From positions 1-61,644 of the forward strand of contig DAOUDK010000099.1 of assembly GCA_034431315.1 (NCBI GenBank): a DNA stretch of 61,644 bases. Reading direction: 5' to 3'. Source of the DNA: JAUWOY01 sp034431315. Lineage in GTDB: Bacteria; Chloroflexota; Anaerolineae; VGOG01. Made by a program: the position numbers and the translations under genes. Each line of letters starts with the position of its first letter. Positions within the stretch are counted from its first letter, which is position 1. Below are positions 8,517 through 17,082 of this stretch, piece by piece. Under the pieces are notes generated by a model, which searched no databases, was not told the DNA's origin, and saw only the letters and a program-made list of their open reading frames with translations.

Positions 8517-9689
8517 TCATACACCCCGCCTCCGCTTGCTGCGGTCTTTGGCCGAGCGGGTGTAGACAAAGCCCCGCCCCGCCAGGGCCCTCTCCACCAG
8601 CTCCTCCACCAACTGCCTCTCCGCCGTGGTGATGACGGCCCGCTCATGGGCCTCTTGCAAGGCGGGGGGGTAGGGCGGATAGTCCGGGCTGCGCTGACAC
8701 TGGTCGTAGACCAGGGCGTGCACCAGATGCAGCATCCTCTCATCCCGCATCACCCACTGGGGGGCCTCGATGCGAACCACCTCGCCGCCCACGTTCAGGT
8801 AGAAGAACTGGATGTGGTGGCTTTCATATTCATCCAGGATGGCCGAGGTGCTCTCGAAGACGTCGGAGCGCCGGCCTTCCTGAAGAAACCCCTCGAACAA
8901 CTGCCGATCCAGGGCCGTGCTAAGGAAATTGCAGAGCGCGCGCTGTTCCCCGGCCAGGGAGCAATGCTCGCAGTCCGATGGATCGTCTTGGCAGAGCGAG
9001 ACCCGCAGGGCGTTGGCTACGTCGTGGCTGCCGGTGTAGCTAATGTAGCCAACCACAGGCACGCTGGCCGCCCGGAACCTATTCAGACACTCACAAAATT
9101 GATCCAGGAATTCATCCTTGACATCCTGCCCCTCGTTCTGCAACTGCCAGAGGATCAGGGAGCCGTCGCTCAACACTACCATCGGGTCGGGCGTCGCCTG
9201 GATGGCTTTCAGCGCGGCCTGCAATTCAGCGATTTGCATCTTCACGCCCAGGCGCGCCCCCTCAATGGGAATGTTCTTTTGCCCAGGCGATAGGTAGAGG
9301 TCGCCGTCCTCAAAATAGAGCTGCCCCTCCGAATCCAAATCGGCGTCGGGATGGCGGCCGTAAGTGAGGACGGCGTGGCCAGTGTTGATCACGTAGTAGC
9401 GCAGCGAGCTGTGGCGGTCGGGCGGAATCGAGGAGCCGTCGGAGGCGATGACGCTGAAGTCGGTGGGAGGCAACGGGGGCGAGAAGGTCTGGCTGAGGGT
9501 GTGGATGGGGGTAGCCACCAGCCAGGGGTATTTTCCGTGACGGGCGTGCACTTTGGCCCGCAGCTCCTCGGCGTCCACGTCGCGCAGGAGCTTCCGCGCC
9601 TGCCGCAGCAGATCGCGGCGCTCCTCGGCCACGAACGAGGCGATCATCCTATCCACTTGCTGGCTGATGGGGCCTAACTCTAAGGGCAA
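8517..9689 (-). CDS. nurA: NurA-type 5'-3' nuclease
   Basis: A 390-residue protein with the NurA/RNase H-like signature: ASDGSSIPP (metal-binding Asp near 84) and VLSDGSLIL (Asp near 175), plus the C-terminal PPALQEAHERAVIT segment. NurA trims DNA ends and is driven by the HerA translocase, whose gene is 6 kb downstream on the same strand. The start is a TTG with a G-rich ribosome site; no earlier ATG or GTG fits. It is the first gene of the minus-strand set and diverges from xpt across a gap of about 180 bases. Confidence 0.85.
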   Translation of the reverse strand: MPLELGPISQQVDRMIASFVAEERRDLLRQARKLLRDVDAEELRAKVHARHGKYPWLVATPIHTLSQTFSPPLPPTDFSVIASDGSSIPPDRHSSLRYYVINTGHAVLTYGRHPDADLDSEGQLYFEDGDLYLSPGQKNIPIEGARLGVKMQIAELQAALKAIQATPDPMVVLSDGSLILWQLQNEGQDVKDEFLDQFCECLNRFRAASVPVVGYISYTGSHDVANALRVSLCQDDPSDCEHCSLAGEQRALCNFLSTALDRQLFEGFLQEGRRSDVFESTSAILDEYESHHIQFFYLNVGGEVVRIEAPQWVMRDERMLHLVHALVYDQCQRSPDYPPYPPALQEAHERAVITTAERQLVEELVERALAGRGFVYTRSAKDRSKRRRGV

Positions 9690-9796
9690 CCCAATCCCCC
9701 TATTGACTCGTTACTCGTACCTGGTTCCTCGTTCCTCATTACCCCGCTACTCCCAGCCAATTATACCTCATAGTGCCCTCCTTGACAAGAACGGAC

Positions 9797-9825
9797 TTGC
9801 AACATCAGCCAGATTGTAGTAGAAT
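9797..9825 (+). promoter_or_regulatory. Sigma70-like promoter for xpt
   Basis: TTGCAA at 9797-9802 and TAGAAT at 9820-9825 are separated by 17 bases, about 45 bases before the xpt start. It is the best candidate in the gap between divergent nurA and xpt. No purine-riboswitch core was seen. Confidence 0.5.
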
Positions 9826-9870
9826 AGGCTGTAGGGATGAAGTTCAAAGCTCAAAGGAGGACAAAGGCTG

Positions 9871-10443
9871 GTGGAAGCGCTGAAGGAGAGGATCAAGCGG
9901 GAGGGGCGAAATTTAGGGCGAGGCATCCTCAAGGTTGACAGTTTCATCAACCATCAGGTTGACCCGGAACTGATGGTGGTGGTCGGACGGGAGTTGGCCG
10001 GGCGATTTGACGGCGCTGGGGCGACCAAGGTGCTGACGGCGGAGATCTCAGGCATAGCCCCTGCTTTGACCACGGCCCTGGTCTTGGGCATTCCGGTGGT
10101 CTACGCCCGCAAGACCAAGCCCATCACCATGCCCGAGCGGGTCTATCGCCAGACCGCTCCTTCCCACACCAAAGGTCGCCACGTAGAGTTGATGGCCTCG
10201 CCCGAGTTTTTGCGTCCCCTGGACAGGATCCTCATCGTGGACGACTTCCTGGCCACCGGCCAGACCATTTCCGCCCTGGTCAGGCTGGTGGAGGAGGCCG
10301 GGGCGGAGCTGGTGGGCATCGGGACCCTCATCGAGAAGAGATTTGAAGAAGGGCGGGCCCTGTTGGAGGGATTGGGCGTCCCCATCGAATCCCTGGTAGT
10401 CATCGCCGACATGTCCGATGGCCGCATCGTCTTCGCGGAGTGA
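9871..10443 (+). CDS. xpt: Xanthine phosphoribosyltransferase
   Basis: A 190-residue type I phosphoribosyltransferase that makes XMP from xanthine and PRPP in purine salvage. The opening (MEALKERIKREG, then LKVDSFINHQVDP) is the typical Xpt start. The PRPP loop is ILIVDDFLATGQT near 125-137. A GTG start at 9871 has AGGAGG 10 bases upstream. Its product feeds GMP synthase, encoded just downstream, so the two may form a guanine-nucleotide locus now split by a toxin-antitoxin insertion. Confidence 0.92.
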   Translation: MEALKERIKREGRNLGRGILKVDSFINHQVDPELMVVVGRELAGRFDGAGATKVLTAEISGIAPALTTALVLGIPVVYARKTKPITMPERVYRQTAPSHTKGRHVELMASPEFLRPLDRILIVDDFLATGQTISALVRLVEEAGAELVGIGTLIEKRFEEGRALLEGLGVPIESLVVIADMSDGRIVFAE

Positions 10444-10478
10444 CTACAACGGATTGGGGAAAGGAACGGATTTTCAGC

Positions 10479-10554
10479 ATATGACATCGAATTTCGAGGA
10501 TTTACCGAATTTAGCGGCGTGAATTCGGTGAATCCCTGCAATTCGTTGTCATAT
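10479..10554. repeat. Long imperfect palindrome, TGACATCGAATT type
   Basis: ATATGACATCGAATTTCG opens the element and its approximate reverse complement (ending TTGTCATAT) closes it, with internal repeated GAATT blocks. It fills most of the gap between xpt and the vapB-like gene; I see no gene in 10444-10702. Confidence 0.7.
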
Positions 10555-10641
10555 CCGCCAAACAGCCATCTAGCAACACTTAACCGGGAGACCACCTTTG
10601 GGCAAGAAAGAAGGTGTCGAGCTATGGAGAAGAACGGTAGG

Positions 10642-10665
10642 GAACCCCAATGACCACTGAAGGGG
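10642..10665 (+). repeat. Duplicated guaA start region
   Basis: GAACCCCAATGACCACTGAA and the next 4 bases match 22 of 24 positions of the true guaA start at 11482-11505, including the ATG and the MTTE codons. A shared TATGGAGAA lies just upstream of both copies. The two copies bracket the VapBC-like pair. Confidence 0.75.
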
Positions 10666-10702
10666 AACAGCGGATTTTTAGAGGACAACAGGGAGGTGCA
10701 AG

Positions 10703-11026
10703 ATGAATACGATCGCAGTAAAGCTGCCGGAGCGCTTGACAAAGCAACTACAGCAAGAGCTAGTCTCAGATGAGGCGGTGAGCGAAGCCGTCGCCGAGGC
10801 CATTGAGGAGTGGCTGGAAAGTCGCCGGCAAAAGGCAAGGTCGGAGCGGGAGAGAGCGATAGAGGCAATAAAGAGGGCAGGGTTACACCTCAAGACCTCA
10901 TGGGAGGAATGGAACGAGCTTTTCGCCTCAACCCCGGCCTTGACAGCCGAGGAAGTACGACGAATGATGACAGGAGTATCGCCTCTTTCGGAGGACATTA
11001 TCGCCGAACGTGACGAGGGACGATAG
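10703..11026 (+). CDS. VapB-like antitoxin
   Basis: A 107-residue acidic protein whose first 45 residues (MNTIAVKLPERLTKQLQQ, then VSEAVAEAIEEWLES) look like a ribbon-helix-helix antitoxin. The C-terminus is flexible and charged, as expected for a toxin-neutralising tail. The stop is immediately followed by the ATG of the PIN-domain gene, a classic antitoxin-toxin layout. GGGAGG lies 8 bases before the start. The antitoxin family is inferred mainly from context. Confidence 0.7.
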   Translation: MNTIAVKLPERLTKQLQQELVSDEAVSEAVAEAIEEWLESRRQKARSERERAIEAIKRAGLHLKTSWEEWNELFASTPALTAEEVRRMMTGVSPLSEDIIAERDEGR

Positions 11027-11500
11027 ATGGGCACCTATTACTTCGACAGCAGCGCGATGGTGAAGCACTATATCACTGAGCGTGGAAGCGAATGGGTATC
11101 CTCGCTCATCGAAGCAGAAATGGACGAGAAGCTGCAGAATTTGATCGCCATCGCTGAAATCGGCGAGGTTGAAGTGGCAGCCGCTTTGGCTAAGCGACGA
11201 AGAATGAACGAGATTTCAGTCACTCAGCAAAGGATAGGCATTGCTACCTTCTTGCGCCATTGTGCTCAGCGGTATCATGTGGTGAAGATGGACTCCACGA
11301 TCATCAAGCTCGCCATTGACCTCACCCAGCGCCATCCCTTGCGTGGCTACGATGCAGTGCATTTGGCCACGGCCATTGTCCTCAACCGTGCCCTGGTGGC
11401 AAGCAAGTTACCGCTTCTCACTTTCATCTCCGCCGACAATGTGCTCTGTAAGGCGGCGAAGGGGGAGGGCCTGCTTATGGAGAACCCCAATGACTACTGA
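11027..11500 (+). CDS. VapC-like PIN-domain toxin ribonuclease
   Basis: A 157-residue PIN domain. The acidic metal-site residues expected for the fold are visible: Asp7 in YYFDSSA, Glu in AIAEIGEVE (44-49), Asp109 in GYDAVHLATA and Asp137 in FISADNVL. VapC toxins cut RNA and are held inactive by their partner, here the preceding gene, with no gap between them. Its last 11 bases overlap the start of guaA, so the module is translationally tied to guaA. Confidence 0.85.
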   Translation: MGTYYFDSSAMVKHYITERGSEWVSSLIEAEMDEKLQNLIAIAEIGEVEVAAALAKRRRMNEISVTQQRIGIATFLRHCAQRYHVVKMDSTIIKLAIDLTQRHPLRGYDAVHLATAIVLNRALVASKLPLLTFISADNVLCKAAKGEGLLMENPNDY

Positions 11501-13028
11501 AGCGGTAGCTGTTTTGGATTTCGGCTCCCAATACACACAGCTCATCGTCCGCAGGGTGCGGGAGGCCCGTGTCTATTGCGAGCTCGTCCCCTGGGACGCA
11601 CCCCACGAGCGAGTCGAGCGCCTCAACCCTCGCGGCTTCATCCTCTCCGGCGGGCCGGCCAGCGTCTACGACGAAGGGGCGCCCACCCTGCCCGATTACG
11701 TGCTCGCCAGCGGCCTGCCCGTGCAGGGCATCTGCTACGGGATGCAACTGCTGGCCCACGCGCTGGGGGGCAGGGTCGCCCCGGCGGGGGAGCGGGAGTA
11801 CGGTCCCGCCGAGCTCGACGTCCTCCGCCCCACAAACCCCCTCTTCGCCGGGCTGCCCTCCTCCATGAAGGTCTGGATGAGCCACGGCGACCGCGTGGAG
11901 GAGCTCCCCCCAGGATTCGTCGCCCTGGCCTCCACCGCTAACTCGCCCATCGCCGCTATGGGTGACGAGGCGCGCAGGCTCTACGGCCTTCAATTCCATC
12001 CTGAGGTCGTTCACACCCCCCACGGCGGAGAGATCATCCGCAATTTCCTTTACAACGTCTGCGGGCTGAAGGGGACGTGGACGCCGGCTTCCTTCGTCGA
12101 GGAGGCCGTGGCTAGGATCAAGGAGCAGGTGGGCGAAGGCTGGGTCATCTGCGCCCTCTCCGGCGGCGTGGACTCCACGGTAACGGCCACCCTGGTGGGG
12201 CGAGCAGTGGACGACAGGCTGACCTGCGTCTTCGTTGACCACGGGCTCCTGCGCCAGGGCGAAGTGGAGCGCAACCTGGAGCGTTTCCGCCGCCTGGGGC
12301 TCAACGTGGTCTTCGTTGACGCCAAGGAGCGCTTCTTAGGGAGGCTGCAGGGCGTGATTGACCCTGAGGAGAAGCGGCGCATCATCGGCGAGGAATTCGT
12401 GCGGGTGTTCGAGGAGGAGGCGGCCAAACTGGGCCACTTCGATTTCCTGGCCCAGGGCACCCTCTACCCCGACGTCATCGAGAGCGCGGCCACGGCCAGC
12501 GGGGCGGCGCGCATTAAAACCCACCACAACGTGGGCGGCCTGCCGGCGGACATGCGCTTCCAGCTCATCGAGCCGCTGCGCTATCTGTTCAAAGACGAGG
12601 TGCGGCAGGTGGGGCTGGAGCTAGGGCTGCCCGACGAGGTGGTCTACTGCCAGCCGTTCCCCGGGCCGGCGCTGGCTATCCGCATCGTCGGCGAGGTGAC
12701 GGAGGGGAAGCTAGAGATGCTGCGGGCCGCCGACGCCATCGTGACCGGGGAGATCGAGCGGGCCGGACTGGGGAGGGAAGTTTGGCAATACTTCGCCGTG
12801 CTCACGCCCGCCATGAGCGTGGGGGTGATGGGCGACGAGCGCACCTACGAGACGACCATCGCCGTGCGGGCGGTGACCAGCCAGGACGGCATGACCGCCG
12901 ACTGGGCGCGGCTTCCCCACGACCTGCTGGCCCGAATCGGGGGCCGCATCGTGAACGAGGTGGCGGGCGTCAACCGCGTGGTCTACGACATCACCTCCAA
13001 GCCGCCAGCGACGATAGAGTGGGAGTGA
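11490..13028 (+). CDS. guaA: GMP synthase (glutamine-hydrolysing)
   Basis: A 512-residue enzyme converting XMP to GMP with ATP and glutamine. The class I amidotransferase domain has its nucleophile in GICYGMQ (Cys82) and His170/Glu172 in FHPEVV. The ATP pyrophosphatase loop SGGVDS is near 224-229, and the C-terminal dimerisation domain ends in KPPATIEWE. The start at 11490 is set by GGAG 7 bases upstream and by homology; the longer frame overlaps vapC and is not used. It pairs functionally with xpt. Confidence 0.96.
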   Translation: MTTEAVAVLDFGSQYTQLIVRRVREARVYCELVPWDAPHERVERLNPRGFILSGGPASVYDEGAPTLPDYVLASGLPVQGICYGMQLLAHALGGRVAPAGEREYGPAELDVLRPTNPLFAGLPSSMKVWMSHGDRVEELPPGFVALASTANSPIAAMGDEARRLYGLQFHPEVVHTPHGGEIIRNFLYNVCGLKGTWTPASFVEEAVARIKEQVGEGWVICALSGGVDSTVTATLVGRAVDDRLTCVFVDHGLLRQGEVERNLERFRRLGLNVVFVDAKERFLGRLQGVIDPEEKRRIIGEEFVRVFEEEAAKLGHFDFLAQGTLYPDVIESAATASGAARIKTHHNVGGLPADMRFQLIEPLRYLFKDEVRQVGLELGLPDEVVYCQPFPGPALAIRIVGEVTEGKLEMLRAADAIVTGEIERAGLGREVWQYFAVLTPAMSVGVMGDERTYETTIAVRAVTSQDGMTADWARLPHDLLARIGGRIVNEVAGVNRVVYDITSKPPATIEWE

Positions 13029-13040
13029 GACATCTTATCT

Positions 13041-13105
13041 GCCACGAATTTCACGAATTAACACGAAAAAGAGAAAATTAGTGAAAATTAGTGAAAATTA
13101 GTGGC
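13041..13105. repeat. Imperfect palindrome, GCCACGAATT type
   Basis: GCCACGAATTTCACGAATTA is mirrored by three AATTAGTG units ending in GTGGC. It follows the guaA stop and may serve as its transcript end, though no clear U-tract is present. Confidence 0.65.
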
Positions 13106-13158
13106 AAAAAGCCTTCTGGTTCTGGCTTGTCCAGGTTAGGAAAGGAGAGTTAATTGCC

Positions 13159-13386
13159 ATGACACAGACAGAAACCATCAGCAGCTACGCTATTTACGAC
13201 AAGCTACTCGATTTAGAGAAGAGCATTCGAGAGCTGAGAATGCTCTTCTTGACCACAAAGTCGCCAGCGGAAAGGATTTGTCGCCACCCTGTTTCTCTGG
13301 AGGGAATATGGGCTGGCGCAAATATCACTGACGAGGACATTGAGGCCGCTAAACGTTCGATGTGTGGTAGTGAGGTCTTCCCTTGA
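13159..13386 (+). CDS. Small hypothetical protein upstream of sbcD
   Basis: A 75-residue protein of unknown family with a short helical N-terminal half (LLDLEKSIRELRML). AGGAGAG lies about 13 bases upstream of the ATG. Its TGA overlaps the TTG start of the nuclease gene by four bases, so the two are probably translated together. It could be a small partner or regulator; antitoxin-like alternatives cannot be excluded. Confidence 0.5.
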   Translation: MTQTETISSYAIYDKLLDLEKSIRELRMLFLTTKSPAERICRHPVSLEGIWAGANITDEDIEAAKRSMCGSEVFP

Positions 13387-14609
13387 TTAAATTGCTGCAT
13401 TTCGCCGACCTCCACCTGGGGGTGGAAAACTACGGGCGGCTGGACCCCGCCACGGGGCTCAGCACCCGCCTGATGGACTTTCTGCGCGCCTACGACCAGG
13501 TGGTGGATTATGCTCTGGAAAACGACATCAGCCTGGTGGTCTTCGCGGGCGACGCCTACAAAACCCGCGATCCCAGCCCCACCTACCAACGGGAGTTCGC
13601 CAGGCGCATCCGTCGCCTCTCAGCGGCGGGCATCCCCACCGTGCTGGTAGCGGGCAATCACGACACCCCCCACGCCGTAGGCCGGGCCACCACGGTGCAG
13701 ATCTTCGCCACCCTGGAGGTGGAAAACGTCTACGTAGCCAAGAAGCCGGAGGTCATCAACATTGAGACCAAAGACGGCCCCGTGCAGGTCGTGGCCCTGC
13801 CCTGGGTCACCCGCAGCGCGCTGCTGGCCCGCGACGAGTACAAGAACAAAAACCTGGAGGAAATCAACCAGCTCATCCTGGACAGGATAACCAACATCGT
13901 CGAGGGGACCGATGGCTTGATCAGTCAACTGGATCGAACTGTGCCTACGATTTTGGCCGCTCATGCCACCGTCCAGGGAGCGGTCTACGGCTCGGAGCGG
14001 AGCGTCATGCTGGGTCAGGAGGTGATTCTGCCGCCCAGCCTGGCCAGGAATCCGGCCTTCGACTACGTGGCCCTGGGCCACATCCATAAACACCAGGTGT
14101 TGTACGAGCAGCCGCCCGTGATCTACAGCGGCAGCATCGAGCGCATTGATTTCGGCGAGGAGCGGGAGGACAAGGGCTTCGTGGTGGCCGAGGTGGAGCG
14201 GGGGCGGGCCAGTTGGCAGTTCGTGAAAACGGACGCCCGCCCCTTCGTCACCATCAAGGTGGATGTCCAGAGCGACGATCCCACCGCCGAGATACTGGAG
14301 GCCATCGCCGCCCGTGAGATTGAGGACGCTGTGGTGCGCATCATCATCCGTATGACCGCCGAAAAGGAGCCCCTCATCAACGAGGGTGAAATCCGCCGCG
14401 CCCTGGCAGGGGCCTTTCACGTCGCGGCCATCGTCAAGGACGTGGAGCGCAAAGTGCGGCTGCGCCTGGGCGATCAGCCCATCGAAGAGATGACGCCCCG
14501 CCAAATGCTGGAGCGGTACTTCCAGGTGAAGCAGACACCTCCCGAACGCACAGAATTGCTGTTGGAGCATGCCGAGGATATATTTCGGGAGCTACAAGAG
14601 GAAGTTTGA
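13383..14609 (+). CDS. sbcD: SbcD/Mre11-type DNA repair exonuclease
   Basis: A 408-residue metallophosphoesterase nuclease. Metal-site motifs are FADLHLG (near 7-13), FAGDAY, AGNHDTP and ALGHIHKHQ, in the usual order. The C-terminal capping region is about 120 residues. SbcD normally works with the SMC-like ATPase SbcC to open hairpins and trim ends. No sbcC follows here: the next gene is an unrelated membrane protein. The TTG start overlaps the upstream stop. A hairpin nuclease in a genome so rich in palindromes is notable. Confidence 0.88.
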   Translation: MIKLLHFADLHLGVENYGRLDPATGLSTRLMDFLRAYDQVVDYALENDISLVVFAGDAYKTRDPSPTYQREFARRIRRLSAAGIPTVLVAGNHDTPHAVGRATTVQIFATLEVENVYVAKKPEVINIETKDGPVQVVALPWVTRSALLARDEYKNKNLEEINQLILDRITNIVEGTDGLISQLDRTVPTILAAHATVQGAVYGSERSVMLGQEVILPPSLARNPAFDYVALGHIHKHQVLYEQPPVIYSGSIERIDFGEEREDKGFVVAEVERGRASWQFVKTDARPFVTIKVDVQSDDPTAEILEAIAAREIEDAVVRIIIRMTAEKEPLINEGEIRRALAGAFHVAAIVKDVERKVRLRLGDQPIEEMTPRQMLERYFQVKQTPPERTELLLEHAEDIFRELQEEV

Positions 14610-14652
14610 AGCTCAAAGCTCAAAGTTCAAAGTTCAAAGATATCGCCCAGGT

Positions 14653-14730
14653 GTCATTGCGAGGCGCGCTGTTTGCGCCGAAGCAATCCCCTAGCACGCT
14701 TGGAGATTGCTTCGCTCCGCTCGCAATGAC
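14653..14730. repeat. Dispersed palindrome, GTCATTGCGAGG type
   Basis: GTCATTGCGAG at 14653 is mirrored by CGCAATGAC ending at 14730, with AAGCAATCCC and GGAGATTGCTTCG blocks inside. This sequence type occurs as an interspersed repeat in many environmental bacterial genomes. It lies between sbcD and the next gene. Confidence 0.75.
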
Positions 14731-14784
14731 AAATGCAACATTATCCAGGTAGTTACGCTCAAAGTTCAAAATGGAGGCCCAACT

Positions 14785-17004
14785 ATGAGTCCAAAAGTAG
14801 GAACCGTCATGGGCAAGCTCAGCTTCGTCGCTGGGGCCAGGCAGGAACGGGTCACGAACGTGGCCGCGGTTAAACCGGCTCGTGCTATCTTCCAGAAACG
14901 TAAAAAGGAGAGCCTGTACTTAATATTTGAGGTGACAGGCGATCCCGTGGGTCGGGACGCGATTTATCGCGAGATGATCAGGATCATCGGCGAAGAGTAC
15001 TTCCAGGCCCCAGGCAGCGTCACGGCCAAGCTGCGCCAGGCCATAGGAGCCGCTAACTCTTTTCTATTGCAGGAGAATCTCAGCTCGCTCCCCCACGAAC
15101 AACGCGCCGGGGGCGTCACCTGCATCGTGCTCAGGGAGGGAACCGTCTACGTCGCCCAGGCAGGCCCGACTACGGCGTACGTGTCCTATCAAGGGAAGTT
15201 GACGTGCTTCCCGGAAAGCGAGTTGACCGCTGAAGAGGCAGCACCTCTGGGCTTTAAGAGAGGGCTAGCAGTCCGATTTTACCGTAGCAAAGTGGGAGTT
15301 GGCGACGTTATCCTCCTGACCAGCGGCTCCCTGGCTCAACAAGGCAGCCTGGAACAGATCGCTCAGGCCGTGGTGGGGAAAGATGTAGACCTGGCCCTGG
15401 CTAATCTGGAAGAGTTGGCTGGCGAGGGAGACACCTCTGCCATGCTCATCCGAGTTGCCCCGGTGGAGGAAAAACCCAGAGTCAGCCGCGAAGCTGTCGT
15501 GAGGCGGCCAGTCAGGCCCAGAGTCAAACGCGAGGCTGTCGTGAGGCGGCCAGTTGAGCCCAGAGCCAAACGCGAGGCTGTCGTGAAGCAACCAGTCGAG
15601 CCCAGAGCCAAACGTGAAGCTGTCGTGAAGCGGCCAGTTAAGCCCAAGGTCAAAGAGCCACTAAAGGAGCGACTACCCCGCCTTGACTGGAGCAGCCTGG
15701 AGAGCAGGATGTCGTCAGCCTTAAGAGGAGCGGGCGACTTTCTGAGAAGGTTCCTGCCTGAAAAAGAGGCGCTGTCTCCCAGCGAGCGTGTCCCACGGCC
15801 ACGCCGGCCTTATCGGCCAGCCAAAGGGCGCAAAAAACTAGCCGAAGGGCGCAGAAACCTCTGGATGGGCATCGCCATCGCCATCCCCGTCATCGTCGTC
15901 ATCCTGGTGATCGTCGTCTATTGGCGGCAGGCGCTAGACAGGCAAGCTCGCTTTGAAGAGCTTATAGCCCAGGCTCAGCAGCAGATGGAGTTGGTCAGAC
16001 AGGTAGATGAAGCCACAGCGAGGGGCCATTTGCAAGAAGCCCTCGGCTACCTAGCCGAAGCCGAGACGCTGGGGCCTGGTGATCCTCAGGTGGATGGACT
16101 GCAGGAACAGGCTGATAACAAACTGAAAGAGATTGATAGAGTGATCAAGCTTGATTGGATAGTCCCCCTATGGGAGTACGGCGACCCAGGCAGCGATCCC
16201 AGCCGGGTGATAATCGCCAACGACATTGACGTCTACGTCCTGGACAAAGCCCTCGATCGAGTCTACAAGCACCTCCTCGACGAGACCATGCGGGCGATGC
16301 AGGAGCTGGACGTTGACCCAGTGCTCCTGCGCAAGGGTGATCAGCGGGACCCCATCGTGGTGGGTGAGCTGGTGGACATGGCCTGGGCGGAGACCGAAGG
16401 CGGGCGACTGGAGAGCAACCTCCTCGTGCTGGAGAGTGGAGGCTCGCTGCTGGAATATGATCCTGAGAAGGGCATAGGTGTGCTGCCCGTCGGCGGAAGC
16501 GACAGGTGGATCCAACCACAGACAGCGAGAAGTTACGAAGGCGACTTCTATCTGCTGGATTCGAGCTTGAACCAGATCCTACGCTACGAACCCGATTACG
16601 GCAGCTTGCCTGAGGATTACTTCCCCACCTCTGGAGAGGTAGACCTGGCGGGGGTAGTGGACATGGCCCTGGACGGCCAGGTCTACGTCCTCTACGCCGA
16701 TGGGCGGATCCTGAAGTTCGACGATGGCCAGCCGGTGCCCTTCGAGATAACGGGACTCTACGAGCCACTGCAAAATCCCACCGCCCTTTTCACCAGCGAA
16801 GAGGCGGAGTTCCTCTACGTAGCCGACGCGGGCAACGACCGCATCGTGCAGCTCACGAAAGAGGGGCGCTTCCTACAGCAGTTCCAAGCTGGCCAAGGCG
16901 AGGCATTGGATCAATTGAAGGGCCTCTTTGCGAGTGAAACGTATCAACTGCTCTACTTTGTCAGCGGCAACAAACTTCATGTAACCAACATCCCTGCGGA
17001 GTAG
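14785..17004 (+). CDS. Membrane protein: PP2C-like domain, basic repeats, one TM helix, extracellular beta-propeller
   Basis: A 739-residue protein. The cytoplasmic N-terminal 230 residues resemble a PP2C/SpoIIE-type phosphatase fold (LTSGSLAQQGS, then GDTSAMLIRVAP), although the usual metal-binding aspartates are not obvious, so activity is uncertain. Four basic 14-residue repeats (REAVVRRPV... type) follow, then a single membrane helix (WMGIAIAIPVIVVILVIVVYW), a short coiled region and a C-terminal NHL/propeller-like sensor domain. The ATG at 14785 has GGAGG upstream; an earlier in-frame start lies inside a repeat. It may sense something outside and signal inwards. It precedes the LCP gene with its own promoter. 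Confidence 0.65.
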   Translation: MSPKVGTVMGKLSFVAGARQERVTNVAAVKPARAIFQKRKKESLYLIFEVTGDPVGRDAIYREMIRIIGEEYFQAPGSVTAKLRQAIGAANSFLLQENLSSLPHEQRAGGVTCIVLREGTVYVAQAGPTTAYVSYQGKLTCFPESELTAEEAAPLGFKRGLAVRFYRSKVGVGDVILLTSGSLAQQGSLEQIAQAVVGKDVDLALANLEELAGEGDTSAMLIRVAPVEEKPRVSREAVVRRPVRPRVKREAVVRRPVEPRAKREAVVKQPVEPRAKREAVVKRPVKPKVKEPLKERLPRLDWSSLESRMSSALRGAGDFLRRFLPEKEALSPSERVPRPRRPYRPAKGRKKLAEGRRNLWMGIAIAIPVIVVILVIVVYWRQALDRQARFEELIAQAQQQMELVRQVDEATARGHLQEALGYLAEAETLGPGDPQVDGLQEQADNKLKEIDRVIKLDWIVPLWEYGDPGSDPSRVIIANDIDVYVLDKALDRVYKHLLDETMRAMQELDVDPVLLRKGDQRDPIVVGELVDMAWAETEGGRLESNLLVLESGGSLLEYDPEKGIGVLPVGGSDRWIQPQTARSYEGDFYLLDSSLNQILRYEPDYGSLPEDYFPTSGEVDLAGVVDMALDGQVYVLYADGRILKFDDGQPVPFEITGLYEPLQNPTALFTSEEAEFLYVADAGNDRIVQLTKEGRFLQQFQAGQGEALDQLKGLFASETYQLLYFVSGNKLHVTNIPAE
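15487..15654 (+). repeat. Four 42-bp tandem repeats inside the PP2C-like gene
   Basis: Four consecutive 14-codon units encode REAVVRRPVRPRVK-like peptides with drift (RR, RR, KQ, KR at positions 6-7). They make a strongly basic linker between the phosphatase-like domain and the membrane helix. Confidence 0.9.
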
Positions 17005-17011
17005 GAGCTTT

Positions 17012-17040
17012 TTGCCCTGTCGGGGGAAATGTGCTATAAT
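17012..17040 (+). promoter_or_regulatory. Sigma70-like promoter for the LCP gene
   Basis: TTGCCC at 17012-17017 and a perfect TATAAT at 17035-17040 are spaced by 17 bases, 43 bases before the start codon of the LytR-CpsA-Psr gene. Confidence 0.7.
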
Positions 17041-17082
17041 AAACGCCAAGTTTAGCGCTTTTGCTTCACCTGGAGGCAATAC

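Noticed and set aside
9690..9870. Purine riboswitch before xpt
   Set aside because: None of the conserved purine aptamer blocks (for example TATAATCC...ATATGG) is present.
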